Below are positions 41,261 to 50,219 of a DNA stretch of 64,000 nucleotides, one piece after another. The position numbers and the translations under genes are program-made. Origin of the DNA: Paraburkholderia largidicola (GTDB lineage Bacteria > Pseudomonadota > Gammaproteobacteria > Burkholderiales > Burkholderiaceae); the NCBI RefSeq assembly GCF_013426895.1, contig NZ_AP023175.1, positions 2,294,001 through 2,358,000 of the forward strand, given 5' to 3'. The notes under the pieces are model-generated. The model was given only the letters and a program-made list of their open reading frames with translations. It searched no databases and was not told the DNA's origin. Within the stretch, counting starts at the first letter, position 1, and each line of letters starts with the position of its first letter.

Positions 41261-41878
41261 TCACTGAATTGTAATGACGACGCGCCGATTCATCTGGTTA
41301 GGGACGCCGTCCGCCGTGTGCACGACCGGCTCGCGCTTGCCGCGTCCCGCCGTTTCAATCTCCTTGGCCGGGATGCCCGCCTTGACGAGGAACTTCGCGA
41401 CGGTCTGCGCGCGCTGCATCGACAGCTTGTCGTCGTATTCCTGCGAGCCCGCCAGATCCGTATGGCCCACGACGGTAAGGTGCGGCGCGGGCCAGCTCGC
41501 GAGTGTCGCTTTCAGTTGCTGGACAGTGGCATTGGACTGCGGCGCGAGTTCGGTGGCCGAGTCGAACAGGAAGTTGATCGTGAACGTCTTCGGACGTGGC
41601 GGTTGCGCGGCGAGCACCTCGCCATAGCGTGCTTCGACGTTGGCCGGGGTGGTCGCGGTCTGTTCGATCGCGCCGCCTTTTGCCACTTCAGCCGTCGCGT
41701 AAGGCTTGTCGATGACTTGCGTCTTGTTGCCGCTGTGCACGATGACGCTGCCGACCGTGCCGTCCGGATCGGGCAGCAAGGTGATCTTGTCGGGCGTCGA
41801 GCTGCATGCGGAGATGAACGCCAGCGTCGCGCAGGATACGCACCATTGGAGCCTTCGGCGCTGTACCGCGGCCTTCAA
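41261..41878 (-). CDS. OmpA-family lipoprotein
   Basis: 205-residue lipoprotein. The start is TTG 41878, which overlaps the TGA of the fecR-like gene in the sequence TTGA; GGGGAG lies upstream inside fecR. The signal ends in TLAFISAC (lipobox). Residues 90-205 are the OmpA/Pal peptidoglycan-binding domain: INFLFDSATELAPQSNATVQ, LTVVGHTDLAGSQEYDDKLS (with Asp of the NxxLSxxRA motif region), RAQTVAKFLVKAGIPAKEIE and NRRVVITIQ. It should tether the outer membrane to peptidoglycan. Middle gene of the FecR-OmpA-CHASE2 operon. The frame stays open farther upstream, antisense to nothing real, but that part overlaps fecR. Confidence 0.85.
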   Translation of the reverse strand: MKAAVQRRRLQWCVSCATLAFISACSSTPDKITLLPDPDGTVGSVIVHSGNKTQVIDKPYATAEVAKGGAIEQTATTPANVEARYGEVLAAQPPRPKTFTINFLFDSATELAPQSNATVQQLKATLASWPAPHLTVVGHTDLAGSQEYDDKLSMQRAQTVAKFLVKAGIPAKEIETAGRGKREPVVHTADGVPNQMNRRVVITIQ

Positions 41879-42339
41879 CGCCCGTTCTCCCCGTCGCCCA
41901 CCTCGATGATGAATTCGGTGCCGCGCACGCCGAGCGTCGTGGTTGGTGTGCTGAAACGCACGGCTTCGGGATGCGCCTTCGCCAGCTTGCCGTCGACGAC
42001 CGCGAGCGATCCGCGCCGGATGGTCGCGTCGAGCGTGCCGTCGTGGGTGGTCGTGTCGAAGGCGAACTGGTTGAGCTCGAGCACCGAACTGGAGCCCTCG
42101 GAAAGCAGTGTATTGTCGCGCAGCGTGATACCGACGGAAGACGCGGGGCCCGTCACAATGCGGTCGCTTTTGAATACCTCGCTGCCGACGGCGGCGTCGA
42201 CGCTTTGCGCAGTGCGCTCGATATGAACCGAGCCTTTGACGGTCTTGACGACGCCGATCGAATCCGCGCCGAACGTGTCGATCGCCGCGGCGCACCCGCA
42301 GGCGAAAACCATTGCGTAGTTGACGGCTTGCTTGTGCAT
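41875..42339 (-). CDS. FecR-domain protein
   Basis: 154-residue exported protein. N-terminal signal (AMVFACGCAAAIDTFGADS), then the FecR domain: GVVKTVKGSVHIERTAQSVD, ALDGSEVF-type turn VGSEVFKSDRIVTGPASSVG, ITLRDNTLLSEGSSSVLELN, RRGSLAVVDGKLAKAHPEAV and FSTPTTTLGVRGTEFIIEVG. No zinc-finger or anti-sigma N-terminus, so it is a periplasmic FecR of the kind found with CHASE2 and OmpA genes, not a classic anti-sigma factor. First gene of the operon; its stop is shared with the TTG start of the OmpA-like gene. Confidence 0.88.
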   Translation of the reverse strand: MHKQAVNYAMVFACGCAAAIDTFGADSIGVVKTVKGSVHIERTAQSVDAAVGSEVFKSDRIVTGPASSVGITLRDNTLLSEGSSSVLELNQFAFDTTTHDGTLDATIRRGSLAVVDGKLAKAHPEAVRFSTPTTTLGVRGTEFIIEVGDGENGR

Positions 42340-42556
42340 GGGTGACGACCGTGATGGCGGTTGGGCGACGCGCCAAAGCGAAGGCCGCGCCTGGAGCATT
42401 CGGCGCGGTTCGTGGTGACCTCTGAAAGAATAGCGTGCCGCGCGACATCGTTCCGTGTGCTGCCGCGCATATCGCGCGATAAACAGGCGTATTTCTGGCA
42501 GAAAACTTGCAGAGTGTCGGGCGCATGTCGACGCCCGAAACTGCATGGGCGTCACG

Positions 42557-43504
42557 TCAACGCGCGAAGCGGATATCGAGCGAGCGCAAATACGTCTGCA
42601 AGCCCGCATCCTGCAACGGAATCACATACGCGAGTTCGTCCGATTCGTTGAAGTGCGCGTGCCAGTAGCCCGGCGGCGTGACGAAAGCCATGCCCGGCGT
42701 CCAGTCGACGCGCACGGGATCGACGATATTGCCATGCGCATCCACTTCCGTGCCGACCAGCGTATAGACGCCCGGCTTGCAGTCGGGAATGAAGTCGAGT
42801 GCAATCGATTGATGACGGTGCGGCTTCTGCATGCTGTTCGGCGTGACGACGCCGTACATCGCCCACATCGAATGCGTGACTGTGCGGGTCTGCGGGAACA
42901 GGCGGTTGCCGAGCAGCACGCTCACGCGATTGCGCTGTGCCGCGCCCGGCGCGCGCGCAACCTTTGCGAGTTCTTCTTTGGCGCGGGCAGCCGGATAGAG
43001 CGTCGGCTTGAAGCGCGCACGCGACACGTCGACACCGAGGTACGCGAGCAGGGGAGCGTCGTTGACGTAGTACAGACGCGCCGTCGAATCGGCGGTCAGC
43101 AGCGCCTGCGCGCCGCCCGGCAGCGAGAAGAAATCGCCTTGCGCGAAGCGGAATGCCGTGTCTTTCTGCGTGACGGAGCCGGAGCCATCCAGCACATAGA
43201 ACACTTGTGACGTCGCCTTCGGATGGACCGTCAGCGATTCACCCGCGACGATGCGCAGGAAGTTCGCCATCAGGCCCGGGCCTGTCGCCGGGTAGTCGCA
43301 TCCAAGCTCGGCGGACAGATCGAGCGGCACCATGCGCGTCGGTCCGCTGTCGTACAACGATGCGAAAAACGTGCGGTACGGCACGCGGGAAATCAGCTTC
43401 GCGCCGATGGGATTGGCGGACGAGGTGTATTCGAAATACTCGGCGTCGAGTGTCACGGCTTGATCGTCGAATTGCAGCGTCGACGGCGCGGTCTTATCCA
43501 ACAT
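42557..43504 (-). CDS. Bicupin protein, dioxygenase-like
   Basis: 315 residues with two cupin halves. First half: GESLTVHPKATSQVFYVLDG, then KDTAFRFAQGDFFSLPGGAQ. Second half: SMQKPHRHQSIALDFIPDCK (HRH metal-type motif) and TPGMAFVTPPGYWHAHFNES (HAH). The arrangement is that of gentisate 1,2-dioxygenase-like bicupins, though the first half keeps fewer His and the best metal site is in the C-terminal half. Divergent from a LysR gene at 43731, which probably controls it. Substrate unknown. Confidence 0.78.
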   Translation of the reverse strand: MLDKTAPSTLQFDDQAVTLDAEYFEYTSSANPIGAKLISRVPYRTFFASLYDSGPTRMVPLDLSAELGCDYPATGPGLMANFLRIVAGESLTVHPKATSQVFYVLDGSGSVTQKDTAFRFAQGDFFSLPGGAQALLTADSTARLYYVNDAPLLAYLGVDVSRARFKPTLYPAARAKEELAKVARAPGAAQRNRVSVLLGNRLFPQTRTVTHSMWAMYGVVTPNSMQKPHRHQSIALDFIPDCKPGVYTLVGTEVDAHGNIVDPVRVDWTPGMAFVTPPGYWHAHFNESDELAYVIPLQDAGLQTYLRSLDIRFAR

Positions 43505-43730
43505 GACTGAATTCCTGAGTGAGGGTGAGGCGCTTCTCGCGCGGGAAGCGTCGTCGCGGGCGGCTCGTCACCACTGAAGCCCGGCGCAACGGCGTTGACT
43601 CAACTATAGGAACGCGATTCGTGTGACAGAATCACGCTGGCCGGAAATCAGCTTTGCAGAAAGGGGATAACTTCGCGCAAAGCATTGCAATACACTGGGC
43701 GCGGCTTGTCATTCGGAACGCGGCATTCAC

Positions 43731-44657
43731 ATGGACTACTTCTCTGCCATACGTGCATTTCTGTTCGCCGCCGAATTGGGGAGCTTCAGCAAGGCCGCGA
43801 ACCGCATCGACGTGAAGACGTCGACGGTATCGCGCTACGTCAGCGAACTCGAACGCGATCTCGGCATTGCGCTGTTCAACCGGTCGACGCGCGGTCTCGT
43901 GCTGACGGAAGGCGGGCGAGTGTTTCGCGAGCATGCCGTCGTCGTCATCAAGACGCTGGACGATGCGCGCGAAATCACCGCTTCGCTGAATACGTCGCCG
44001 CGCGGGCTGTTGCGCGTGACGATGCCGCGCTCATTTGGGCTGCGGCACGTGATCCGGCATCTGCCCGAATTCATGGACCGCTATCCGAAGATCGACGTCG
44101 ATGCCGTGATGACGGACGACACGGTCAACGTCATCGACTCCGGCATCGATCTCGCGATCCGCATCGGCGTATTGCCCGATTCGGAACTGATGGCGCGCCA
44201 ACTCGCGGTGCAGCGGCGCATCGTCTGCGCAAGCCCAGCTTATGTCGCGCAACACGGCACGCCCGCCACGCCCGACGATCTCACGGCGCATGCGGCATTG
44301 CGCTCGCCGCTAGCGGCCGACGACCGCTGGCTTTTCTTCAATCGTAATGACGGCACGAAGCCCGCGGAAATAGCCGTGCAACTGCATGGCCGGCTGCGCG
44401 TCGACGATGTCGAGGCGTCGATCGCGCTGGCGCTCGCAGGGCGCGGCATCGCATTGCTGCCGACATGGGCGATCGGGGCCGCGCTGCGCGATGGCAAGCT
44501 CGTGCATCTGTTACCAGAATGGGACGCTCAGCCGACCCGCGCCGTGCCCGCGATATGGGCCGTGTATCCGCGCAAGAAAACCGTGTCGTCGAAGGTACGG
44601 ACCTTCATCGACTTTTACACGGCGGTTTTCAATCAGAAAGGGTATTGGGAGCGTTGA
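43731..44657 (+). CDS. LysR-family transcriptional regulator
   Basis: 308 residues. The winged helix-turn-helix lies at residues 2-60 (FLFAAELGSFSKAANRIDVK, STVSRYVSELERDLGIALFN, RSTRGLVLTEGG). Residues 90-295 are the LysR effector-binding domain with GLLRVTMPRSFGLRHVIRHL and ELMARQLAVQRRIVCASPAY, of the DmlR/PgrR-like subgroup. Divergent from the bicupin gene with 226 bases between starts, the usual layout for a regulator and its target. Effector unknown. Confidence 0.9.
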   Translation: MDYFSAIRAFLFAAELGSFSKAANRIDVKTSTVSRYVSELERDLGIALFNRSTRGLVLTEGGRVFREHAVVVIKTLDDAREITASLNTSPRGLLRVTMPRSFGLRHVIRHLPEFMDRYPKIDVDAVMTDDTVNVIDSGIDLAIRIGVLPDSELMARQLAVQRRIVCASPAYVAQHGTPATPDDLTAHAALRSPLAADDRWLFFNRNDGTKPAEIAVQLHGRLRVDDVEASIALALAGRGIALLPTWAIGAALRDGKLVHLLPEWDAQPTRAVPAIWAVYPRKKTVSSKVRTFIDFYTAVFNQKGYWER

Positions 44658-44674
44658 GTTCGGGGCAGCAGCGC

Positions 44675-45628
44675 TCACGCATCGGCGTGCGCCTGTTTCA
44701 TTTCACGCAGGTTGGCCACGGATGAACTCAGCATCTGCGGAATCTCATCTCTCAGAAACTCGACGAAGGTCTTGATCTTCGCGTCGAGATAGCGACGCGA
44801 CGTGTAAAGCGCATAAGCCGAGAGCGGCTGTAGGTGGTAGTCCGGCAGCACGCGCATGAGCGAGCCGTCGCGCAGCGCCGACACGGCGGTCGACATCGGC
44901 ACTGCGCCGATACCGATGCCTTCTTTCAGCGCGACGGCCAGCCCGTCCGCCGAGTTGATGCGAAACCCGCCGGCCCGCAGATGCACGGTCTCGATGCCGT
45001 CCGGTCCTTCCAGCAACCAGCGGTCGGTGGGATAGACGGGGGAGACGAACTGGAAGCAGGCGTGCTGCGCCAGTGCCTGCACGTCGCGCGGCGTGCCGTG
45101 CTCGCGCAGGTACACGGGCGCTGCACATAGCACGCTATGCACCGTGCCGAGCCGCTGCGCGACGAGGCTCGAATCGGGCAATTCGTCGACGCTCAACTGG
45201 ACGCTCACGTCATACCCCTCGTCGATGATGTCGGGCATATGCTGCGACAGCGTCAACTCGATGGAGACGGACGGATAGCGCTGCCGGTATCGAACGATGG
45301 CGGGCGTGACATAGGTTTGACCGAAGCTCGACGTGGCATGCACGCGCAGCTGGCCGGTGGGACGAACCTGAGCATCGGCGGCCTCGGCTTCGGCCTGATC
45401 GACGAACGCGAGGATCTGCTCGCAGCGCTGCAGGTAACGATGTCCCGCTTCCGTCAGCACGACCTTGCGGGTGCTGCGGTTCAACAGGCGCGTGCGCAGA
45501 TAGGCTTCGAGCGAGGACACGGCGCGCGATACGGCGGGCACCGTGACGTTCATGCGCTGCGCAGCGCCCGTAAAACTGCCTTCCTCCGCTACGCGAGCGA
45601 AGATCCGCATGTTGGTGAGAGTATCCAC
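44675..45628 (-). CDS. LysR-family transcriptional regulator
   Basis: 317 residues, starting at GTG 45628 (the next in-frame ATG would remove part of the DNA-binding domain). Helix-turn-helix: TNMRIFARVAEEGSFTGAAQ, VTVPAVSRAVSSLEAYLRTR, LLNRSTRKVVLTEAGHRYLQ. Effector domain: GQLRVHATSSFGQTYVTPAI, and SLVAQRLGTVHSVLCAAPVY. Same subgroup as the regulator at 43731. Convergent to that gene and 95 bases downstream of the MFS start region boundary at 45724 on the same strand, so it may be cotranscribed with the MFS gene. Confidence 0.9.
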   Translation of the reverse strand: MDTLTNMRIFARVAEEGSFTGAAQRMNVTVPAVSRAVSSLEAYLRTRLLNRSTRKVVLTEAGHRYLQRCEQILAFVDQAEAEAADAQVRPTGQLRVHATSSFGQTYVTPAIVRYRQRYPSVSIELTLSQHMPDIIDEGYDVSVQLSVDELPDSSLVAQRLGTVHSVLCAAPVYLREHGTPRDVQALAQHACFQFVSPVYPTDRWLLEGPDGIETVHLRAGGFRINSADGLAVALKEGIGIGAVPMSTAVSALRDGSLMRVLPDYHLQPLSAYALYTSRRYLDAKIKTFVEFLRDEIPQMLSSSVANLREMKQAHADA

Positions 45629-45723
45629 TGGTCAAACGCTCCACAGTGCGCGTCGCGCACCTTCTTCAAGCTTGCGCACTTCAATCTGCAATCGATGTTG
45701 ATAACGCTTTGCAGAATACGCGA

Positions 45724-47271
45724 TCAATCGATTTGCCGCTGGTAGAGCGCAAAGAGGCCGCCGCAAAGCGCGATACCGATCAGGAAGTAAAAGCCGTCCA
45801 GTGAGCTTAGAAAACTCGCCTGTTGCGAGACGACGCGGCTGATTTCGACGAGTGCGAGGCCCTTCGCGTCGCCCGCTGTGTGCCCTAGACCTTCGAATGC
45901 CCGCGTCAGGCTGTCGAACGAGTTCTGGAACGCGGGATTGAACGGATTCGCAAACTCGGTCAGACGCGTTTCGTGCACGGCTTCACGATGCTGTTCGAGA
46001 ATGATGATCGTCGCTGTCGAGAACGAGTAGGTCAGTTGCTTGACCATGTTCTTGAAGCGGTAGCCATGGTTGTACTCTTCGATCGAGAAGATGCGGAACG
46101 CGAGGTTCGCGACGGGCAATACGATGAACACGAGCAGCAGGCCGCGCAGAAGAAGCGGCGGCAACAGCCATGGCATGCTGACGTCGGGCGGCATGCTCGC
46201 CATCCAGCCGCCGATCAGCGCGGCCATCAGAAAGCCGGGGGCGATCAGCCAGCGCTTGTGCGTGATGAGGGGCGACACGCGGAAATAGACGAACGCGAAG
46301 GCCAGCGACCCGAACGAGGTGAGACCGACGAGCCGCCCTGCGTTCTCCACGGGATAGCGAAGGCCGCTTTCGAGAAAGCGCGACACCAGGTAGCTCATCG
46401 CATTGCTGATGTAATAGAACAGCACGTACAGCGCGATGCCCGTCTGGAAGGTTCTCTCGCGCAGCGCGTGCAGCCGCACGAGGGGAGCGGGGTGATGCCA
46501 TTGATGCCACGCGAACCAGCCGAGCGACAGCAATCCCGCGACCGTCAGTCCAACCAGCATGGGCGAACTGAAGAACAGTTCGAACCGCACCTGTTGCATC
46601 GCGATCTGCAACGCGCCCTGCGCAAACGCAAAGACGATATACGGCCAGAAGTGCGCTTCGCTGCGCGCTTCAGGATGCAGCTTGCCCGCAGGCGGCACGA
46701 CGAGCAGCACGAGGAGCGCAAGGCCGACGGCTACCAGCGTCGTGCAGGTGAAGAGCGCGCGCCAGTCGAACGAAGCGACCAGATAGCCGCCTGCGAGCGG
46801 TGCGATTGCGCTCGCCAGCAGGATCATCGAAAGAAACGCGCGGACCGCTGAAGACCGCCGCTGCGGCGCGAAGTTCGTCTGAATGAGAATCCGGCACGCG
46901 CTCATCATCGGGCCGATGAAATAGCCCTGCGCGCCGCGCGCGAAGGCCAGTTCGATCGACGACTCGCTCAGCGCCGCCGCCACCGAGGCCGCCGCGAACA
47001 ACAGCAGGCATCCGCTGATATAGCGCCGATAGCCGACCCGCTCGACCCACCATTGCTGCTGAAGAATGGCGAGCACGGATGCGACGGCGTACGCGCTCGA
47101 CGACCACACGAGTTCGTCCGTCGAGGCATTGATGCCACCCGCGATATAGCTGGTGAAGAACGAGAAGATCGTGTTGTCGAAATACTCGAGGCCGGTGGCG
47201 AGCGCGATGGCCCACGGGAAGAGGTCCTCGCGAAACCGCCTGGCGACGAACGGCGTAGATGCGACCGACAT
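45724..47271 (-). CDS. MFS transporter, EmrB/DHA2-like
   Basis: 515 residues, start ATG 47271 chosen because the upstream frame is His/Arg-rich and the family N-terminus (EDLFPWAIALATGLEYFDNT) follows it directly. About 13-14 helices. The motif A loop is degenerate (QQWWVERVGYRRYISG); motif C-like PLAGGYLVASFDWRALFTCT is present; a long periplasmic loop near the end (residues 420-485) resembles EmrB-type proteins. The ending LIGIALCGGLFALYQRQID is a usual last helix. Substrate unknown, drug or organic acid efflux likely. No EmrA-type adaptor gene is next to it. Confidence 0.82.
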   Translation of the reverse strand: MSVASTPFVARRFREDLFPWAIALATGLEYFDNTIFSFFTSYIAGGINASTDELVWSSSAYAVASVLAILQQQWWVERVGYRRYISGCLLLFAAASVAAALSESSIELAFARGAQGYFIGPMMSACRILIQTNFAPQRRSSAVRAFLSMILLASAIAPLAGGYLVASFDWRALFTCTTLVAVGLALLVLLVVPPAGKLHPEARSEAHFWPYIVFAFAQGALQIAMQQVRFELFFSSPMLVGLTVAGLLSLGWFAWHQWHHPAPLVRLHALRERTFQTGIALYVLFYYISNAMSYLVSRFLESGLRYPVENAGRLVGLTSFGSLAFAFVYFRVSPLITHKRWLIAPGFLMAALIGGWMASMPPDVSMPWLLPPLLLRGLLLVFIVLPVANLAFRIFSIEEYNHGYRFKNMVKQLTYSFSTATIIILEQHREAVHETRLTEFANPFNPAFQNSFDSLTRAFEGLGHTAGDAKGLALVEISRVVSQQASFLSSLDGFYFLIGIALCGGLFALYQRQID

Positions 47272-47511
47272 GGCGGTTACGCGCGGGCGCGCGACATCGC
47301 CGCGGCGTGCGTAGGGAGCATGGCGCTGATCGTGACGGCGTTGGGAACTTCGATGGACATGCGGGAAATGCGGCTGACGTACGGTCGGGATGGGCCGCAT
47401 TATACGTCAACGTGAACGTTCGCGTACAGGTTGACGCGCGCCACGGGCTTTCGTGGCGCGAGCGTTAGCTCATTGCATGGAGGGCGTGAGAGTCAGAAGG
47501 GGCGCTGCAGG

Positions 47512-48459
47512 TCAACCGCGCAGCACAGCTTCGCCGTGTTCGACATACGCGTGCAGCAGGTGATGCGCAATCGCGAACGGCTTCGGCGCCGACAGGTTAT
47601 CGGCATGCGTGCCCGCCAGCATCGCGGCGACTTCGGTGCGCGTGAACCAGCGCGCGTCTTCGAGTTCGTTGGTGTCGATGACGATATCCGTCGTGCCGGC
47701 GCGCGCGAAGCAGCCGATCATCAGCGACGAGGGAAACGGCCAGGGCTGCGACGCGAAGTACACGACCTCCGCGCATGCCACGTGGGCTTCCTCATGGACT
47801 TCGCGGCGCACGGCATCTTCGACGGTTTCGCCCGGCTCGACGAAGCCCGCGAGCGCCGAGTACATGCCCGGCGCGAACTGGCGCTGGCGTCCGAGCAGAC
47901 AGCGCTCGCCGTCGATCGTCAGCATGATGACGACGGGGTCGACGCGCGGGAAATGGCGCGTGCCGCACGCATCGCAGGTGCGTTGCCAGCCGGCCGCCGT
48001 CGCGCGGCTCGATGCGCCGCAGTTCGCGCAGAAGCGATGACGGCGGTGCCAGTCGAACATCGATTTGGCCTGGCCAAGCACGCCGAGCATTTCCTGCGCG
48101 ACGAGGCCTTGCATCGCGATCGAGCGCAGGTCGATGCGGTCGTGCAGTTTTTCTTTCGATTCGCCTTCGTCCTGCATGAGACCGGATGCGAAGCCGAGCG
48201 CGAAACGCCCGCTGCCGTCGCTGTCCTGGCCGAGAAACACGCGTTGCAGCGGCTCGCCGAATGCAGCCGCCTCGCTCGCGGCGAACCATGCCTCGTGTGC
48301 GTTGCCGCGCTTGAGCAAGGGAACGTCGCCATCGAAGACCAGAAAGCGCGCGGCGGGATCATCGTGCAGGCTGGTGATGAAGACGGCGTCTTCGCGCTGT
48401 TCGGAGCGGCGGTCGAGCAGGTTGAGATTGAAGCCGATGGAAGCGGAAGGGACGATCAT
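47512..48459 (-). CDS. nudC: NAD+ diphosphatase (NADH pyrophosphatase / RNA decapping)
   Basis: 315-residue Nudix hydrolase. A zinc ribbon lies at about residues 143-165 (HRFCANCGASSRATAAG, then RTCDACGTRHFPRVDP). The Nudix box GFVEPGETVEDAVRREVHEE (about 216-235) is complete, G-x5-E-x7-R-E-x2-E-E with the usual U-x-G tail replaced by AHV. SQPWPFPSSLMIGCFA is the NudC-specific SQPWPFPxS signature that binds NAD. It cleaves NAD(H) and removes NAD caps from RNA. Downstream of the subtilase on the same strand with an inverted repeat between. Confidence 0.95.
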   Translation of the reverse strand: MIVPSASIGFNLNLLDRRSEQREDAVFITSLHDDPAARFLVFDGDVPLLKRGNAHEAWFAASEAAAFGEPLQRVFLGQDSDGSGRFALGFASGLMQDEGESKEKLHDRIDLRSIAMQGLVAQEMLGVLGQAKSMFDWHRRHRFCANCGASSRATAAGWQRTCDACGTRHFPRVDPVVIMLTIDGERCLLGRQRQFAPGMYSALAGFVEPGETVEDAVRREVHEEAHVACAEVVYFASQPWPFPSSLMIGCFARAGTTDIVIDTNELEDARWFTRTEVAAMLAGTHADNLSAPKPFAIAHHLLHAYVEHGEAVLRG

Positions 48460-48512
48460 TACGTTCGAATGTGGGCCGGGACGATCCGCAAGTATGGCAC
48501 GGCGTCCTGCCC

Positions 48513-48559
48513 CGCGCAGACGGCTGGGCGTTCTTCCGGGACGGAAGGCCGTCTGCGCG
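48513..48559 (-). terminator. Inverted repeat between subtilase and nudC genes
   Basis: Perfect 11-bp arms CGCGCAGACGG (48513-48523) and CCGTCTGCGCG (48549-48559). The 25-base interior contains CTTCC / GGAAG, so a long two-part hairpin can form. It is just 9 bases after the subtilase stop; a terminator or 3'-end stabiliser is likely, without T-run. Confidence 0.5.
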
Positions 48560-48567
48560 CGACAGCG

Positions 48568-50139
48568 TCAGATCTGCTTCACGGCTGCGAGCGCATCGGC
48601 GAGTCCCGCGCCCGTCGCGCCGTCTTCGCCGACGCCTGCCGGCACGCCCGCGCCTTTCGGATCGCTCGCCGGGTTCGCATGGCCCTTCGTCACGTCGCGC
48701 GCAGTGCGGCGCAGGATCGCCTTGATGTCGCCCGGCGACAGGTGCGGGTCCGCCTGCAACAGCAGCGCGCACAGGCCGGCCAGTTGCGGCGCGGCCGCCG
48801 ACGTGCCGCTGAACACGCCCCAGCCGTCGTTGGGCGTCGTGCCGTCGAAGGCGGCGTTCTCGCGGTCGATCTCGCAGCCGGGCGAGACGGGCAGCGAGAT
48901 GTACGTCGCGTGCGGCAGCATGCCGACCAGCCCGCAGACGTCGGGCACGCTGCGGCCCGAGTAGATCAGGCTCGTGAACGCGCTCGCGTAGTCCGACGCG
49001 CGCATCGCGTTGTGCTGATCGACGAACACGCCGCCCGCCGAAATGATGTCGGGCATCTGGCCGGGGAACGAATAGTGGCCGTTGCCCGCCGAGAAAACGA
49101 TCACGATGCCGCGCTTCACCGCGGCCTGAATTTCCGCCTCCAGCGCGACGAGCCCATTCGGCAGCGTCTTGAGCGGCGTGTCGCCGGGCCCGCGCAGGTC
49201 GTAGCCGAGGCTCACGGAGATCACCTGCGGGTCGTGCTTGAGCGCCTCTTGCAAGCCTTCGAGCACGGACGCGCCGCTGCTCGGATCGGCTTCGTTGTCG
49301 AGTTTTACGCCGATGAAGGTCGCGCCCGGCGCGATCGCGAAGATGTTGGCGGATTCGCCCGTGCCGTGGCCGTTGCCGTCGGTGCGGCGATCGGTGGCGC
49401 CCGGCGCGAGCACGATCGACGACGAATAACCGTGCGCCTTGAAATACGGATGCCCGTGAGCAAAGCCGCTGTCGATCATCGCGATGCGCACGCCTTTGCC
49501 CGTGATGCCCTGCTGATGCACGGGCGTCGCGTTGAGCTTGAGCGCGATATCGGCGGGTGCGGCGAGATGGAAGTAGGGCACGGCGGGCGGCGTCGCGGAT
49601 GGCGCACCGGCCTCGCGCGGCTGCTTCGCGGCGGGACGCTTCTTCGCGGCCGACGTGGTCTTTTTTGCCTTCGTGCTCTTTGCCGCCTTCGCCGCTCTCG
49701 CCATGTAGATGTGCGGCCACTGGATATAGACGTCGTCGAGCAGCGATTTGATAGCGGGGTCCGGGTCCCATGGCGCGTCGTCGGGCGGGTAGAGCACGGA
49801 ACTGAATTGTGCCGCCGACGCGCACGGCGCCTTCATGCGCTTGAGGCGCGTCTGGAACACCGCTTCGAACTGCGCGCGCGTGCAGCGCATCGACGCCGAC
49901 AGCGAGCCGCGTCCCGTCAGCGTAAAGCCGCGCCGCGCGAGTTCGGCGAGCGCGAGGTCGGCCTGCGCGGGATCGGGTATGAACGAGGAGACGGTTTCCG
50001 TCGACATGCGCGCGCCGAACCTCGTCGGCCCGAAGTCCTGGCCGGGCCGGTTGAACGTCACGGCAACGCGGAGTTCTTCGTGGGCGGCATCGCCGCGCGC
50101 GGGCCGTCCGGCCGCGTCTTTGGGATCGTAGGCCTTCAT
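48568..50139 (-). CDS. Subtilisin-like serine peptidase (S8) with propeptide and Lys/Ala linker
   Basis: 523-residue subtilase. Asp223 (IAMIDSG), His258 (GNGHGTGES), Asn353 (SAGNG) and Ser447 (GTSAAAPQL) form the full catalytic set. Residues 1-145 are a propeptide-like region containing LARRGFTLTGRGSLSASMRC. A Lys/Ala linker (147-180, AAKAAKSTKAKKTTSAAKK) separates it from the peptidase. No signal peptide is visible, so it may be cytoplasmic, or exported by a route I cannot see. AGGAGA 7 bases before the ATG. The small gene upstream (50220) encodes a protein resembling this propeptide; both are read as one unit. Confidence 0.88.
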   Translation of the reverse strand: MKAYDPKDAAGRPARGDAAHEELRVAVTFNRPGQDFGPTRFGARMSTETVSSFIPDPAQADLALAELARRGFTLTGRGSLSASMRCTRAQFEAVFQTRLKRMKAPCASAAQFSSVLYPPDDAPWDPDPAIKSLLDDVYIQWPHIYMARAAKAAKSTKAKKTTSAAKKRPAAKQPREAGAPSATPPAVPYFHLAAPADIALKLNATPVHQQGITGKGVRIAMIDSGFAHGHPYFKAHGYSSSIVLAPGATDRRTDGNGHGTGESANIFAIAPGATFIGVKLDNEADPSSGASVLEGLQEALKHDPQVISVSLGYDLRGPGDTPLKTLPNGLVALEAEIQAAVKRGIVIVFSAGNGHYSFPGQMPDIISAGGVFVDQHNAMRASDYASAFTSLIYSGRSVPDVCGLVGMLPHATYISLPVSPGCEIDRENAAFDGTTPNDGWGVFSGTSAAAPQLAGLCALLLQADPHLSPGDIKAILRRTARDVTKGHANPASDPKGAGVPAGVGEDGATGAGLADALAAVKQI

Positions 50140-50219
50140 CGTTTCTTCTCCTGTGTCGACGGGCGCCGGCGCATGGGTGCGTATGCGCGGACCTCCGTCA
50201 CATGCAAGACGAATGCAGG

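Noticed and set aside
41879..42526. Long N-terminal extension of the OmpA-like frame up to 42526
   Set aside because: It overlaps the fecR gene in another frame and has no export signal; the TTG start gives a proper lipoprotein signal.
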